Assembly: GCF_015024225.1 (NCBI RefSeq)
Contig: NZ_JACJGM010000001.1
Span: forward strand, 186,001 to 250,000
Direction of reading: 5' to 3'
DNA from: Nocardioides lijunqiniae
GTDB lineage: Bacteria; Actinomycetota; Actinomycetes; Propionibacteriales; Nocardioidaceae
Length of the DNA stretch: 64,000 nucleotides
The translations under genes were made by a program, and so were the position numbers. The notes under the pieces were generated by a model. It saw nothing but the letters and a program-made list of their open reading frames with translations, had not been told where the DNA came from and searched no databases. Below are positions 35,134 through 45,981 of the stretch, piece after piece (the first letter of the stretch is position 1; every line of letters begins with the position of its first letter).

Positions 35134-35212
35134 GTCCGTGGGGTTAGTTCTCTATGTTCCGGTCGTCCGACCCAGGACGGACCGGCCCCATTGATCTTCA
35201 GGAGCGATGCGC

Positions 35213-37795
<2,583 letters not shown>

Positions 37796-37813
37796 TCCGA
37801 CCCCTGCACGACG

Positions 37814-37848
37814 AGGAAGCCCCACCGGTCCCGCCGGTGGGGCTTCCT
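37814..37848 (+). terminator. Strong hairpin between clpC and mutY
   Basis: A perfect 15-base-pair stem (37814-37828 with 37834-37848) has a five-base loop, 18 bases after the clpC stop. It can serve both clpC and the convergent mutY gene. No T-run follows. Confidence 0.8.
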
Positions 37849-37889
37849 GCGTCTCGGCGCCCGAGATGCGGGCGGGCGGCGGTGGACGG

Positions 37890-38759
37890 TCAGGGCAGCG
37901 CGTAGCCGGCGTCGGTCAGCACCGCCAGGCGGTCCTCCACGAGGCCGGCCAGGCAGCGCACGCGCTGGGCGTCGTCGGCCCACGCCGCGTCCAGCCGGGC
38001 GGTCGGCACCGCGCCGTCGTGGTCGCGCAGCACGGCCAGCAGCCGGCCGCGGCACTGGCGGTCGGTGCCGGCCCACGTTTGGACGCGGCGCGGGGGACCG
38101 TCGTACGCCGGGTAGCCGGCCGCGCGCCAGGCACACCGGTCGGCGACGGGGCAGGCGTCGCAGCGGGGCTTGGCGGCCGTGCAGACGAGCGCGCCGAGCT
38201 CCATCAGCGCGATCGACCAGGTGGCCGCCGTCGGCTCGTCGAGCGGCAGCAGCTCGGCGGCCGTGGCGCGCTCGGCGCGGGTCACCGACGCGCCGGGCAG
38301 CTCGACGCCGCCGACGGTCCGGGCGAGGACCCGGCGCACGTTGGTGTCCAGCACGACGTGGCGGCGGCCGTAGGCGAAGGTCGCGATCGCCGCCGCGGTG
38401 TAGTCGCCGACGCCGGGCAGCGCGATCAGGTCGTCGTAGCCCTCCGGCACCACGCCCCCGTGGTGCTCCACGATCGCCTGCGCCGCCGCGTGCAGGCGCA
38501 GCGCGCGCCGCGGGTAGCCCAGGCGGCCCCAGGCGCGCACGGCCTCCCCTGTGGGCTCGGCCGCGAGGTCCGCCGGGGTCGGCCACCGCTCGAGCCACTG
38601 CGCGTGCACGGGCAGCACCCGGGCGACCGGGGTCTGCTGGAGCATGAGCTCCGAGACCATCACCGACCAGGCGGAGGCCTGGGGGCCGCGCCAGGGCAGC
38701 TCGCGGGCGTGCTCGTCGTACCAGCGCAGCAGGGGCTCGTGGAGGTCCACACCGGCCAT
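37890..38759 (-). CDS. mutY: A/G-specific adenine glycosylase MutY
   Basis: 289 residues. It removes A mispaired with 8-oxoG or G. SELMLQQTPVARVLP holds the catalytic Glu, LPGVGDYTAAAIATFAYGRRHVVLDTNVRRVLAR is the helix-hairpin-helix with the catalytic Asp, and CTAAKPRCDACPVADRC is the C-x6-C-x2-C-x5-C [4Fe-4S] site. The C-terminal 8-oxoG recognition domain is short compared with enterobacterial MutY, as is common in actinobacteria. It is convergent with clpC and divergent from the next gene. Confidence 0.94.
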   Translation of the reverse strand: MAGVDLHEPLLRWYDEHARELPWRGPQASAWSVMVSELMLQQTPVARVLPVHAQWLERWPTPADLAAEPTGEAVRAWGRLGYPRRALRLHAAAQAIVEHHGGVVPEGYDDLIALPGVGDYTAAAIATFAYGRRHVVLDTNVRRVLARTVGGVELPGASVTRAERATAAELLPLDEPTAATWSIALMELGALVCTAAKPRCDACPVADRCAWRAAGYPAYDGPPRRVQTWAGTDRQCRGRLLAVLRDHDGAVPTARLDAAWADDAQRVRCLAGLVEDRLAVLTDAGYALP

Positions 38760-38802
38760 TGTTCCTGCGGTGTGGCACCACGCCGCAGGGCGGTCGGCTG
38801 AC

Positions 38803-38808
38803 TAGCGT
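38803..38808 (+). promoter_or_regulatory. -10 box for leaderless gene at 38815
   Basis: TAGCGT lies six bases before the ATG at 38815, which lacks a ribosome-binding site. Confidence 0.4.
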
Positions 38809-38814
38809 TCTGCC

Positions 38815-39639
38815 ATGCCTCCGCCCCTGACCCGTGGTCCGCTCCCGGCATCGGTCTACTGGCGTCGCCGCCTCGTCGTGCTCAGCGTCGCGGCCGTCCT
38901 GGTCCTGGCGTTCGCCCGCCTGCTCGGCGGCGGCAGCGACGGCTCGTCGGACGACGGCGGCGCGGTCACCCCGGCCGCGGCCGAGCAGTCGAGCTCCGCA
39001 CCGAGCGGGACCCCGTCGAGCACGCCGAGGCGCACCCCCCGCCCGACCCCCACCGCGCCGACGACCAGCGCCGCGCCGGTGCTCGCCGAGCCCGAGGGCC
39101 GCTGCGAGGACTCCGACATCCGCGTCACGCCGAGCGTGACCGACGCGGTCGAGGGCAGCGACGTCGTCCTGAGCCTGGACCTGCGCACCCTCACCGCCGA
39201 GGCCTGCACCTGGCGCGTCTCGCCCACGAGCCTGACCCTGCGCATCCGCTCCGGCAAGGACCCGATCTGGTCGTCGGCCCAGTGCCCCAAGGCGATCCCG
39301 GTCACCGACGTCGTCGTACGCCGCGCCGCCGGCACCGTGCTCCCGGTGACCTGGAAGGGCCAGCGCTCCGACGAGGACTGCAGCCGGCTCGCCGCCTGGG
39401 CCGACCCCGGCTTCTACCTCGTCGCCGCGGCGGCGCTGGGCGGTGAGCCCACCGAGGTCCAGTTCGAGATGACCAAGGCGGTGCCGCCGACCACCCCCAG
39501 CAGCCAGCTCAGCCTCGCCCCGACCGACCGCCCGTCGGGTCGCCCGGCCGGCGGCGGCAACGGCGGCAAGCCCAACAAGCCCGACGACGACGCGTTGCCC
39601 AGCGGCGCCGTCGAGCCCAACGGGCCCGCGCCCCGCTGA
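38815..39639 (+). CDS. Membrane-anchored extracytoplasmic protein of unknown function
   Basis: 274 residues. A basic N terminus and one hydrophobic segment (about 20-37, VVLSVAAVLVLAFARLL) act as a signal anchor; no lipobox Cys is present. A Ser/Thr/Pro-rich stretch follows (about 45-90), then a beta-rich domain (about 95-215) with four Cys that could pair (GRCED, EACTW, AQCPK, EDCSR). The end is again low complexity (Gly, Pro, Ser). The arrangement suggests a wall-spanning stalk that holds a small globular domain outside the cell. I do not recognise the family. It is divergent from mutY. Confidence 0.7.
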   Translation: MPPPLTRGPLPASVYWRRRLVVLSVAAVLVLAFARLLGGGSDGSSDDGGAVTPAAAEQSSSAPSGTPSSTPRRTPRPTPTAPTTSAAPVLAEPEGRCEDSDIRVTPSVTDAVEGSDVVLSLDLRTLTAEACTWRVSPTSLTLRIRSGKDPIWSSAQCPKAIPVTDVVVRRAAGTVLPVTWKGQRSDEDCSRLAAWADPGFYLVAAAALGGEPTEVQFEMTKAVPPTTPSSQLSLAPTDRPSGRPAGGGNGGKPNKPDDDALPSGAVEPNGPAPR

Positions 39640-39673
39640 CCTCGGCGCTGGCGCTGACGCTGGCGCGCGGGCG

Positions 39674-39765
39674 CAGTTTCCCCAAGGGATGCAGCCGAAG
39701 CGTCACTTCCCACGGGCTGCAGCGCGAGGGAAGTGACATCTTCCCTGCATCCCTTGGGGAAACTG
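39674..39765. repeat. Nested long hairpin between the wall protein gene and disA
   Basis: Outer arms of 21 bases are perfectly complementary (39674-39694 with 39745-39765), and inner arms of 10 bases are also perfect (39702-39711 with 39728-39737). It lies between two convergent gene ends and could terminate both, but the size and perfect pairing suggest a dispersed palindromic element. Confidence 0.75.
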
Positions 39766-39817
39766 TCCGGCGCGCAGACGCCTCCCGGCCGTCCCGGGCG
39801 GTCCGGGTAGCGCTCGG

Positions 39818-40900
39818 CTAGACGTAGCGCTCGAGGATCGTCGACTCGGCCAGGCGGGAGAGACCCTCGCGGACGCTGCGGGCACGCAGCTCGCCCACGC
39901 CCTCGACGGCCTGCAGGTCGTCGATGCCGGCGGAGAGCAGCTTCTGCAGGGTGCCGAAGTGCTCGACCAGGCGGTCGACCACGGACGACGGCAGCCGAGG
40001 CACCTTGGCGAGCAGCCGGTAGCCGCGGGGGGCGACCGCGCCGTCGAGGTGCTCGCTGCTGCCGAGGCCGAGCACCTTGGCCGCGGCGGCGGGGTCGACG
40101 AGCTCGGTGGCCGAGAGCGCCTCGAGCTTGTTGAGCAGCTCCTCGGGGCTCTTGCTGCGCCGGCCGGTGGTGACGTAGTCGCGGATCACCAGCTCGCGCT
40201 CGGTGTCGACGCCGGTCACGAGCTCCTCCAGCTGGAGGGACAGCAGCCGGCCGTCGGTGCCGAGCTCGAGGACGTAGTCCTCGATCTCGCGGGCGATGCG
40301 CGTGACCATCTCGAGGCGCTGGGCCACGACCGCGACGTCGCGCACGGTGACCAGGTCCTCGATCTCGAGGGCCGACAGGGTGCTGGAGACCTCGTCGAGG
40401 CGCAGCTTGTAGCGCTCGAGGGTCGCCAGGGCCTGGTTGGCGCGCGAGAGGATCTGGCCCGAGCCCTCGAGGACGTGGCGGGTCTCGCCGACGTAGGCGG
40501 CGATGATCTGCATCGACTGCGACACCGAGATGACCGGGAAGCCGGTCTGGCGCGCCACCCGGTCGGCGGTGCGGTGACGGGTGCCGGTCTCCTCCGACGG
40601 GATGGTGTGGTCGGGCATCAGGTGCACGGCGGCGCGCATGATGCGGCTCAGGTCGCCGTCGACGATGATCGCGCCGTCCATCTTGGCCAGCTCGCGCAGG
40701 CCGGTGGCGGTGAAGGGCACGTCGAGGGTGAAGCCGCCGGTGGCGATCGAGTCGACGGTGCGGTCGTGGCCCATGACGATGAGCGCGCCGGTGCGTCCGC
40801 GCAGGATGCGCTCGAGCCCGTCGCGCATGGCGGTCCCGGGGGCGATGGAGGCCAGCGTCTCCCGCAGGCGCAGCACCTCGTCGCTTCTGTCGGTCGGCAC
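39818..40900 (-). CDS. disA: DNA integrity scanning diadenylate cyclase DisA
   Basis: 360 residues from a GTG at 40900 with GAGGAG upstream. It makes c-di-AMP from two ATP. The DAC domain (1-145) has DGA at 75-77 and RHR in GTRHRTA at 106-112, both essential for catalysis. A helical spine follows, and the C-terminal helix-hairpin-helix domain (about 300-360, [21 protein letters not shown]) binds branched DNA. Length and domain order are those of Bacillus and Mycobacterium DisA. radA lies just upstream, the conserved partner gene. Confidence 0.97.
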   Translation of the reverse strand: MPTDRSDEVLRLRETLASIAPGTAMRDGLERILRGRTGALIVMGHDRTVDSIATGGFTLDVPFTATGLRELAKMDGAIIVDGDLSRIMRAAVHLMPDHTIPSEETGTRHRTADRVARQTGFPVISVSQSMQIIAAYVGETRHVLEGSGQILSRANQALATLERYKLRLDEVSSTLSALEIEDLVTVRDVAVVAQRLEMVTRIAREIEDYVLELGTDGRLLSLQLEELVTGVDTERELVIRDYVTTGRRSKSPEELLNKLEALSATELVDPAAAAKVLGLGSSEHLDGAVAPRGYRLLAKVPRLPSSVVDRLVEHFGTLQKLLSAGIDDLQAVEGVGELRARSVREGLSRLAESTILERYV

Positions 40901-40910
40901 GGTTCTCCTC

Positions 40911-40958
40911 GGTGGTCGAGCCTCGTCGAGACCCGGTGGTCGAGCCTGGTCGAGACCC
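40911..40958. repeat. Tandem 24-base repeat between disA and radA
   Basis: Two adjacent copies, 40911-40934 and 40935-40958, differ at a single base. Each reads GGTGGTCGAG, CCTCGTCGAG or CCTGGTCGAG, then ACCC, and each contains the imperfect inverted pair GGTCGAG/CTCGACC-like core. This core resembles short dispersed sequences known to recur in Nocardioides and other actinobacterial intergenic regions. Confidence 0.7.
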
Positions 40959-40994
40959 GTCGTGTGCGGACCTGCAGCCGGCCGCGCTGGGAGT

Positions 40995-42419
40995 TTAGCC
41001 GTCGTCGGCGCTGCGCAGCCTCCCGTTTGCCGGACGGGAGAGTCCGAGCAGTCGCAGGGCCGATCCGACGTCGGGGGCGTCGACCACGCGCATGCCGTCG
41101 ACCATGCGGTCCTGCGACACCGGGCGTACGCCGCCGGGGCTCTCCGGGCCCGTCGGGACGACCGCCATGCGGAAGCCGAGACGGGCGGCCTCGGCGATGC
41201 GCTGGGGGAGGTCGCGCACCCGGCGCAGCTCGCCCGCGAGCCCGATCTCGCCCATGGCGACCACGCCGGCGGGCGGGGCGGTGCCGAAGGTGGCCGAGGC
41301 CAGCGCCAGCGCCACCGCGAGGTCGCTGGCCGGCTCGGTCAGCCGGGCGCCGCCGACGGTGGAGGCGAAGACGTCGTGCTGGTGGAGCCGGATGCCGCAG
41401 TGCTGCTGGAGGACCGCCAGCACCATGGCGATGCGCGAGCCGTCGAGCCCCGAGGTCGTGCGGCGGGGGCGCTCCATCGCCGAGATCGTGACCAGGGCCT
41501 GCACCTCGGCCAGCATCGGGCGCCGGCCCTCCATCGTGACCGCCACGCAGGTGCCGGGGACCCGGCCGTGGTGGTTCTCGATGAACAGGCCGGTGGGGTC
41601 GGTGACCGCCGAGATGCCCTCGGCGCCGAGGTCGAAGCAGCCGACCTCGTCGACGGGGCCGAAGCGGTTCTTGACCGCGCGCAGCATCCGGAACCGGGAG
41701 TTGCGGTCGCCCTCGAAGTGGAGCACCACGTCGACGAGGTGCTCGAGCACGCGCGGACCGGCGATGGTGCCGTCCTTGGTGACGTGGCCGACCAGCACCA
41801 CGGTGATGTTGCGGGTCTTGGCGACGCGGATCAGCGCGGCGGCGACCTCCTTGACCTGGGTGACGCCGCCCGGGACGCCCTCGAGCCCGGGGGCGCCGAT
41901 GGTCTGCACGGAGTCGACGACCAGCAGCTCGGGCCGCACGGTCTCGATGTGGGTGAGGATCGCGCCGAGGTCGGTCTCGGCGGCGAGGTAGAGCTCGTCG
42001 AAGACCCCGCCGGTGCGGTCGGCGCGCATGCGCACCTGCGAGGCGGACTCCTCGCCCGTGACGTAGAGGGTGCGGCGGCGGTGGCGGGCGGTCTGGGCCG
42101 CGACCTCGAGCAGCAGCGTGCTCTTGCCGACGCCGGGCTCGCCCGCGAGCAGGATCGCGGCGCCGGGCACCAGCCCGCCGCCGAGGACCCGGTCGAGCTC
42201 GGCGACCCCGCTGCCGCGGAAGGCCGACTCGGCCACGGAGACCGACCCGATGGGTACGGCCGCCTGGGTCACGGCGCTGGCCGCGGTGCGCCCGGTGCGC
42301 ACGGCGGCGGCCTCCGCCACCGAGCCCCACGCCTGGCACTCGCCGCAGCGCCCGACCCACTTGGTGGTCTCCCATCCGCACTCGGAGCAGCGGAAGGCGG
42401 AACGAGGGGGCTTGGCCAT
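40995..42419 (-). CDS. radA: DNA repair ATPase RadA
   Basis: 474 residues. The ATG at 42419 is preferred because the zinc finger begins at once (Cys11, 14, 25, 28 in [18 protein letters not shown]) and because TAGCGT stands seven bases before it as a leaderless -10. The RecA-like domain has Walker [11 protein letters not shown], Walker B-like LLVVDSVQ and the RadA signature KNRFG. The C-terminal LonC-like domain follows (about 290-470). RadA drives branch migration in recombination and physically limits DisA in Bacillus; the two genes are neighbours here too. Confidence 0.96.
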   Translation of the reverse strand: MAKPPRSAFRCSECGWETTKWVGRCGECQAWGSVAEAAAVRTGRTAASAVTQAAVPIGSVSVAESAFRGSGVAELDRVLGGGLVPGAAILLAGEPGVGKSTLLLEVAAQTARHRRRTLYVTGEESASQVRMRADRTGGVFDELYLAAETDLGAILTHIETVRPELLVVDSVQTIGAPGLEGVPGGVTQVKEVAAALIRVAKTRNITVVLVGHVTKDGTIAGPRVLEHLVDVVLHFEGDRNSRFRMLRAVKNRFGPVDEVGCFDLGAEGISAVTDPTGLFIENHHGRVPGTCVAVTMEGRRPMLAEVQALVTISAMERPRRTTSGLDGSRIAMVLAVLQQHCGIRLHQHDVFASTVGGARLTEPASDLAVALALASATFGTAPPAGVVAMGEIGLAGELRRVRDLPQRIAEAARLGFRMAVVPTGPESPGGVRPVSQDRMVDGMRVVDAPDVGSALRLLGLSRPANGRLRSADDG

Positions 42420-42426
42420 GGCCGTC

Positions 42427-42432
42427 ACGCTA
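42427..42432 (-). promoter_or_regulatory. -10 box for leaderless radA
   Basis: TAGCGT on the minus strand, seven bases from the radA ATG; no ribosome-binding site is seen. Confidence 0.4.
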
Positions 42433-42549
42433 GGCGCTGCCACCGACAGCCTCGCGCAGGCCCGCGTCGTCCACCCCTAGGAATGGCCCGATGCGGCGTC
42501 GTACGCCGTTATGCTCCCGCTTGGAACGATCAAGACCTCGGGAGGCGAG

Positions 42550-43581
42550 ATGAGTCGGATCCCCGGGCGGGTGCCCACCGCTGCGCCGACCCTCGCCGAC
42601 GTCGCCGAGCTCGCCGGTGTCTCGCGCCAGACCGTCTCGAACGCCGTCAACAACCCTGACCTGCTGCGCGCCGACACGCTGGTACGGGTGCAGGACGCGA
42701 TCGAGGAGCTGGGCTACTCGCCCAACCGCGCGGCCCGCAACCTGCGCACCCGCTCCTCGCACCTGGTCGGGATGCGGTTGAGCCCTGGGCAGGAGTTCAC
42801 CGCGAACGCCGCGATCGACCGCTTCGTGCACTCGCTGGTGGAGACCACCGGTGAGGCCGGCTACCACGTGCTCCTCTTCAACGGCGACGGCAACGACCCG
42901 CTGCGCGGCTACGACGACCTGCTGCGCTCGACCGCGGTGGACGCCTTCGTCGTCACCGACACCTACCTCGGCAACCCGCAGGCGGCCTGGCTGCGCGAGC
43001 GCCGCGCGCCGTTCGTGTCGTTCGGCCGTCCCTGGGACGACCCGGACGCCACCCACCCGTGGGTCGACGTCGACGGCGCCGCCGGCACCGAGCTCGCCAC
43101 GCGGCACCTGCTCGACAAGGGGCACGAGCGGATCGCGTGGATCGGCTGGCGCAAGGACTCCTTCATCGGCGAGGACCGCCGCGCCGGGTGGAGCCGCGCG
43201 CTCAAGGAGCGGGACCTGTCCACGACCGGGATGGCCTCGCGGGTCGAGGACACCGTCAACAGCGGGCGCGAGGCCAGCGCGGTCCTGCTCGACGAGGCCC
43301 GCCCCTCGGCGTTCGTGTGCGCCTCCGACACCCTGGCCATGGGCGTGCTGCACACGCTGGCCGACCGCGGCCTGCGCGCCGGCGCCGACATCGCGGTGGT
43401 CGGCTTCGACGACTCGCAGGTGGCGCAGGTCGTGCGGCCCGGGCTGACCTCGGTGCGCCAGCCGCTCGAGGACGCCGCGATCCGGGTCGTCAACGCGCTC
43501 GAGGGGCTCCTCGCCCACCCGCCACGGGTCGGCCCGGGGATCCTGCTGACGCCGACGTTGGCGGTGCGGGGGTCGTCGTAG
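42550..43581 (+). CDS. LacI family transcriptional regulator, orphan
   Basis: 343 residues from ATG at 42550 with GGGAGG just before. The N-terminal HTH reads PTLADVAELAGVSRQTVSNAVNNPDLL, with the hinge helix SPNRAARNLRT. The sugar-binding part (about 70-340) follows the periplasmic-binding fold: HLVGMRLSP, GWRKDSFIGEDRRAGWSRAL, VCASDTLAMGVL and VVGFDDSQVAQVV. No sugar transporter or glycosidase gene lies beside it, so its target genes are elsewhere or it only controls itself. Two palindromic elements follow the stop. Confidence 0.88.
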   Translation: MSRIPGRVPTAAPTLADVAELAGVSRQTVSNAVNNPDLLRADTLVRVQDAIEELGYSPNRAARNLRTRSSHLVGMRLSPGQEFTANAAIDRFVHSLVETTGEAGYHVLLFNGDGNDPLRGYDDLLRSTAVDAFVVTDTYLGNPQAAWLRERRAPFVSFGRPWDDPDATHPWVDVDGAAGTELATRHLLDKGHERIAWIGWRKDSFIGEDRRAGWSRALKERDLSTTGMASRVEDTVNSGREASAVLLDEARPSAFVCASDTLAMGVLHTLADRGLRAGADIAVVGFDDSQVAQVVRPGLTSVRQPLEDAAIRVVNALEGLLAHPPRVGPGILLTPTLAVRGSS

Positions 43582-43587
43582 CCGGTG

Positions 43588-43675
43588 AGTTTCGCCGGTC
43601 GACCGGCGAAACTGGACCCTGACCGCCGAAGTTTCGTACGCCAAGGTCCAGAAACGCCGGTCGACCGGCGAAACT
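43588..43675. repeat. Paired palindromic element between LacI and methyltransferase genes
   Basis: A perfect 26-base palindrome at 43588-43613 (AGTTTCGCCGGTC and its complement) is followed by a second copy of its core at 43655-43670 plus AAACT. Between them, CTGGACC (43612-43618) and GGTCCAG (43645-43651) pair. The whole can fold as a compound structure. It lies between convergent gene ends. Confidence 0.75.
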
Positions 43676-43692
43676 CCCGCCGCGCGACGCCC

Positions 43693-44379
43693 TCAGAACG
43701 TCTTGGACCACACGTTGACGGCGTAGTCGACGTCGGTGCCCTGGTGGTGGCGCAGGGCCTCCTCGGCGACGTCGGGCTTGAGCTCGATACGGACGACGGC
43801 CTCGAGGTCGGCGCGCGAGGCGAACGACCAGCCCATGTCCACCGGGGTGCGGGTCCAGCCGCGGGTCGCCCAGAAGCGCTCGATCTCCTGGGGCGACGGC
43901 AGGTGGGGGTAGCCGCGGCGGAACCACGCGCCGAACGTCGAGCGCGAGGCGTCGTTGTCGATGACGAGGGCGACGCCGCCCCGGCGTACGACGCGGTCGA
44001 GCTCGGCCAGGCCCGGCTCGCAGCCGGGTCCGAAGAAGTAGGCCCACCGTGCGTGCACGACGTCGACCGAGGCGTCCGGCAGGGGGACGGCCTGCGCGGT
44101 GCCCTGCAGGACGGTGACGTTCTCCCGCGGCCGGGTACGCCGCCGGGCAAGCGCGAGCAGGTCGGGGTGCGGCTCCACGCCGACCACGCGCCCGCCCGGG
44201 CCGACGTCGTCGGCGAGGCCGGGTAGGTGGAAGCCGGTGCCGCAGCCGAGGTCGAGCACCGTCGCGTCCTGCCAGGTCGCGAGCCCGCGCAGGGTGGAGG
44301 CCAGGCGCCCGTGCGGGTCGACCGCCCGGTTCTCGACCTCGTACGTCGCGGTGTGCTCCCAGATGTTGGGGCTCGCCAC
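43693..44379 (-). CDS. Class I SAM-dependent methyltransferase
   Basis: 228 residues from a GTG at 44379 (VASPNIWEH). Motif I is VLDLGCGTGFHLPGL, motif II GVEPHPDLL, then VLQGTAQAVPLPDASVDVVHARWAYFFG, a clear methyltransferase-11/25 type pattern like that of UbiE-related enzymes. A small C-terminal part (about 150-228) probably gives substrate specificity. The substrate is not known. The VOC-family gene upstream on the same strand ends 41 bases away and may be cotranscribed. Confidence 0.82.
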   Translation of the reverse strand: MASPNIWEHTATYEVENRAVDPHGRLASTLRGLATWQDATVLDLGCGTGFHLPGLADDVGPGGRVVGVEPHPDLLALARRRTRPRENVTVLQGTAQAVPLPDASVDVVHARWAYFFGPGCEPGLAELDRVVRRGGVALVIDNDASRSTFGAWFRRGYPHLPSPQEIERFWATRGWTRTPVDMGWSFASRADLEAVVRIELKPDVAEEALRHHQGTDVDYAVNVWSKTF

Positions 44380-44420
44380 GGTGCCCCGAGGAGTCCGGGC
44401 CCGTGGCGTCGGGACCCGCG

Positions 44421-45059
44421 TCAGAGACGGACCAGACCGTCGGGGGTCTGCACCTGCACCGCGAGGATGCCGGGGGTGCCGTGCGGGGCCACCCACTCGA
44501 CCTTCACGTCCTCGAGCGGCGCCTCGACGGTGTGGCCGAGCCACTCGCTCACGCGCTGCGGGTCGCCCGCGATCTCCAGCGTGGCCAGGGAGAGCGCGCC
44601 GTCGGCACCCGCGGAGGGGTGCAGCTCGGCCGGGGACTCCCACTGCACGAAGAACGGCAGCTGCGGGTCGGAGATCAGGCCGTTGACGCCGATCTGGCGC
44701 CAGCGCAGCTCGGTGCCGTCGGGGCGGTGGCGGCTGCCGACGGCGGCCGCGCGCCCGAGGCGCTCCTCGACGGGGGCGATGTCGTCGACCGCCACGACCC
44801 AGCCGAGCCAGCCGCCGCCCAGGGCGGAGCGGGCGCGCACGGCCTGGCCGAAGGGGGCCTTGTCGGAGGCGGGGTGGTCCAGGACCTCGACGATCTCGAG
44901 GTAGGTGTCGCCGGCCAGCGCCAGCGTCATGTTGCGGGTGCCGAAGCGGGGGTGGATCCCGCCGTCCACGAACTCCCGGCCGAGCAGCCCCCCGATGCGC
45001 TGGGCGGTGCTGGCGAGGCCGTCCGGCCCTGCTGCGAACGAGAGATGATCCAGGCGCAT
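44421..45059 (-). CDS. VOC superfamily (glyoxalase-like) protein
   Basis: 212 residues from ATG at 45059; a GTG six codons earlier (45077) has an AGGAG ten bases upstream and may be the real start. The protein begins MRLDHLSFAAGPDG and has two beta-alpha-beta-beta-beta modules, with HPRFGTRNMTLALAGDTYLEIVE in the first, typical of the glyoxalase-like domain (PF13468). His5 and Glu residues could bind a metal, but ligand assignment is not certain. A palindrome, TCTCGA-CA-TCGAGA, lies upstream at 45112-45125 and may be an operator. Confidence 0.75.
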   Translation of the reverse strand: MRLDHLSFAAGPDGLASTAQRIGGLLGREFVDGGIHPRFGTRNMTLALAGDTYLEIVEVLDHPASDKAPFGQAVRARSALGGGWLGWVVAVDDIAPVEERLGRAAAVGSRHRPDGTELRWRQIGVNGLISDPQLPFFVQWESPAELHPSAGADGALSLATLEIAGDPQRVSEWLGHTVEAPLEDVKVEWVAPHGTPGILAVQVQTPDGLVRL

Positions 45060-45111
45060 GCAGGCATTCTGCGTCACACGGATCAGGCTCCTGAATAGGG
45101 GGGTCTAGGTA

Positions 45112-45125
45112 TCTCGACATCGAGA
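45112..45125. promoter_or_regulatory. Candidate operator upstream of the VOC gene
   Basis: TCTCGA, two bases, TCGAGA: a perfect six-base inverted repeat just upstream of a TATTCA -10-like box (45097-45092, minus strand). It would overlap the -35 area. Confidence 0.35.
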
Positions 45126-45147
45126 AACCATGAGCCGCGGCCGCCGC

Positions 45148-45924
45148 CTAGTGGGGATCGGCGGGGTGGAGCGCGAGCGCGGATCGTGAGCGCACGTGGG
45201 CGTCGCAGTGGCGCACCAGCTCGTCGTACGCCGCCTTGCCCATCAGCTCGGTGAGCTCGGCCTCGTGCGTCACGTAGACCGCCTCGACGGCGACGTGCGC
45301 CTCGGTGTTGCCCGAGCAGTACCAGTCGAGGTCGTGGCCGCCGGGTCCCCAGCCGACCCGGTCGTACTCGGTGATGGTGACCTCGGTGTAGGTGCTGCCG
45401 TCCTGGCGCTCGACGTTGCGGAAGCGGCGCCGGATCGGGAGCTGCCAGCAGACGTCGGGCTTGGTCTCCAGCGGGTTGCGACCCTGCTGGAGCGCCAGGC
45501 CGTGCAGGGCGCAGCCCGCGCCGCCCTGCCCCGTGGGGGGAGCGAAGTCGGCGCGGTTGTGGAAGACGCACGCCTGCTGGCCGTCCACCGTCAGCGTGCG
45601 GGTCTTGCGCTCGCCGTCGTCGTCGGTCTCGATCCAGTCCTTGCGCTTCACCGGCCGCCCGGGGTGGAACTGCCACTGCGTCTCGTCGAGCTGGTCGACG
45701 AAGGTCTTGACCCGCGCCTCGTCGTCCTCGTCGGCGAAGTGCGCGCCCAGCGTGCAGCAGCCGGTGTCGGGCGCATCGGCGTAGATGCCCTGGCAGCCCT
45801 GGCCGAAGATGCACATGAAGCTCGACGTCAGCCAGGTGAGGTCGCAGCGCATCACCTCGGTCTCGTCGGCGGGGTTCACGAACTCCACGAAGGCGCGGGG
45901 GAACACGAGGTCGACTTCGGGCAT
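45148..45924 (-). CDS. Conserved Cys-rich protein, possible metal-binding
   Basis: 258 residues with ten Cys, many in the first half: [28 protein letters not shown], then ACVFHNR, GCALHG, VCWQLP, WYCSGN and RHCDAH. The pattern, with a GCC pair, recalls YkgJ/DUF3109-type proteins thought to hold Zn or an Fe-S cluster, but I cannot assign a family with certainty. No signal peptide or membrane segment. It is leaderless: TAGGCT (45936-45931) lies six bases before the ATG. It faces away from ppx. Confidence 0.65.
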   Translation of the reverse strand: MPEVDLVFPRAFVEFVNPADETEVMRCDLTWLTSSFMCIFGQGCQGIYADAPDTGCCTLGAHFADEDDEARVKTFVDQLDETQWQFHPGRPVKRKDWIETDDDGERKTRTLTVDGQQACVFHNRADFAPPTGQGGAGCALHGLALQQGRNPLETKPDVCWQLPIRRRFRNVERQDGSTYTEVTITEYDRVGWGPGGHDLDWYCSGNTEAHVAVEAVYVTHEAELTELMGKAAYDELVRHCDAHVRSRSALALHPADPH

Positions 45925-45930
45925 GCCACC

Positions 45931-45936
45931 AGCCTA
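45931..45936 (-). promoter_or_regulatory. -10 box for leaderless Cys-rich protein gene
   Basis: TAGGCT on the minus strand, six bases before the ATG at 45924. Confidence 0.45.
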
Positions 45937-45969
45937 CGGCTGCGATGACGGCGACGAACGCGACGGCGG

Positions 45970-45975
45970 TACGTT
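45970..45975 (+). promoter_or_regulatory. -10 box for leaderless ppx
   Basis: TACGTT lies six bases before the ATG at 45982; no ribosome-binding site is present. Confidence 0.45.
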
Positions 45976-45981
45976 GGTCGC

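Larger units (their letters stand above)
34905..35212. other. 308-base spacer between lsr2 and clpC
   Basis: It holds a 74-base imperfect hairpin (34973-35046), a degenerate ClgR-like box at 35085-35100, a clpC promoter at 35106-35133 and the clpC ribosome-binding site. I see no coding sequence in it. Confidence 0.7.

Noticed and set aside
35207..35212. clpC start at the first ATG
   Set aside because: The Shine-Dalgarno AGGAG would be only two bases away; the ATG at 35213 has an eight-base gap and gives the conserved [11 protein letters not shown].
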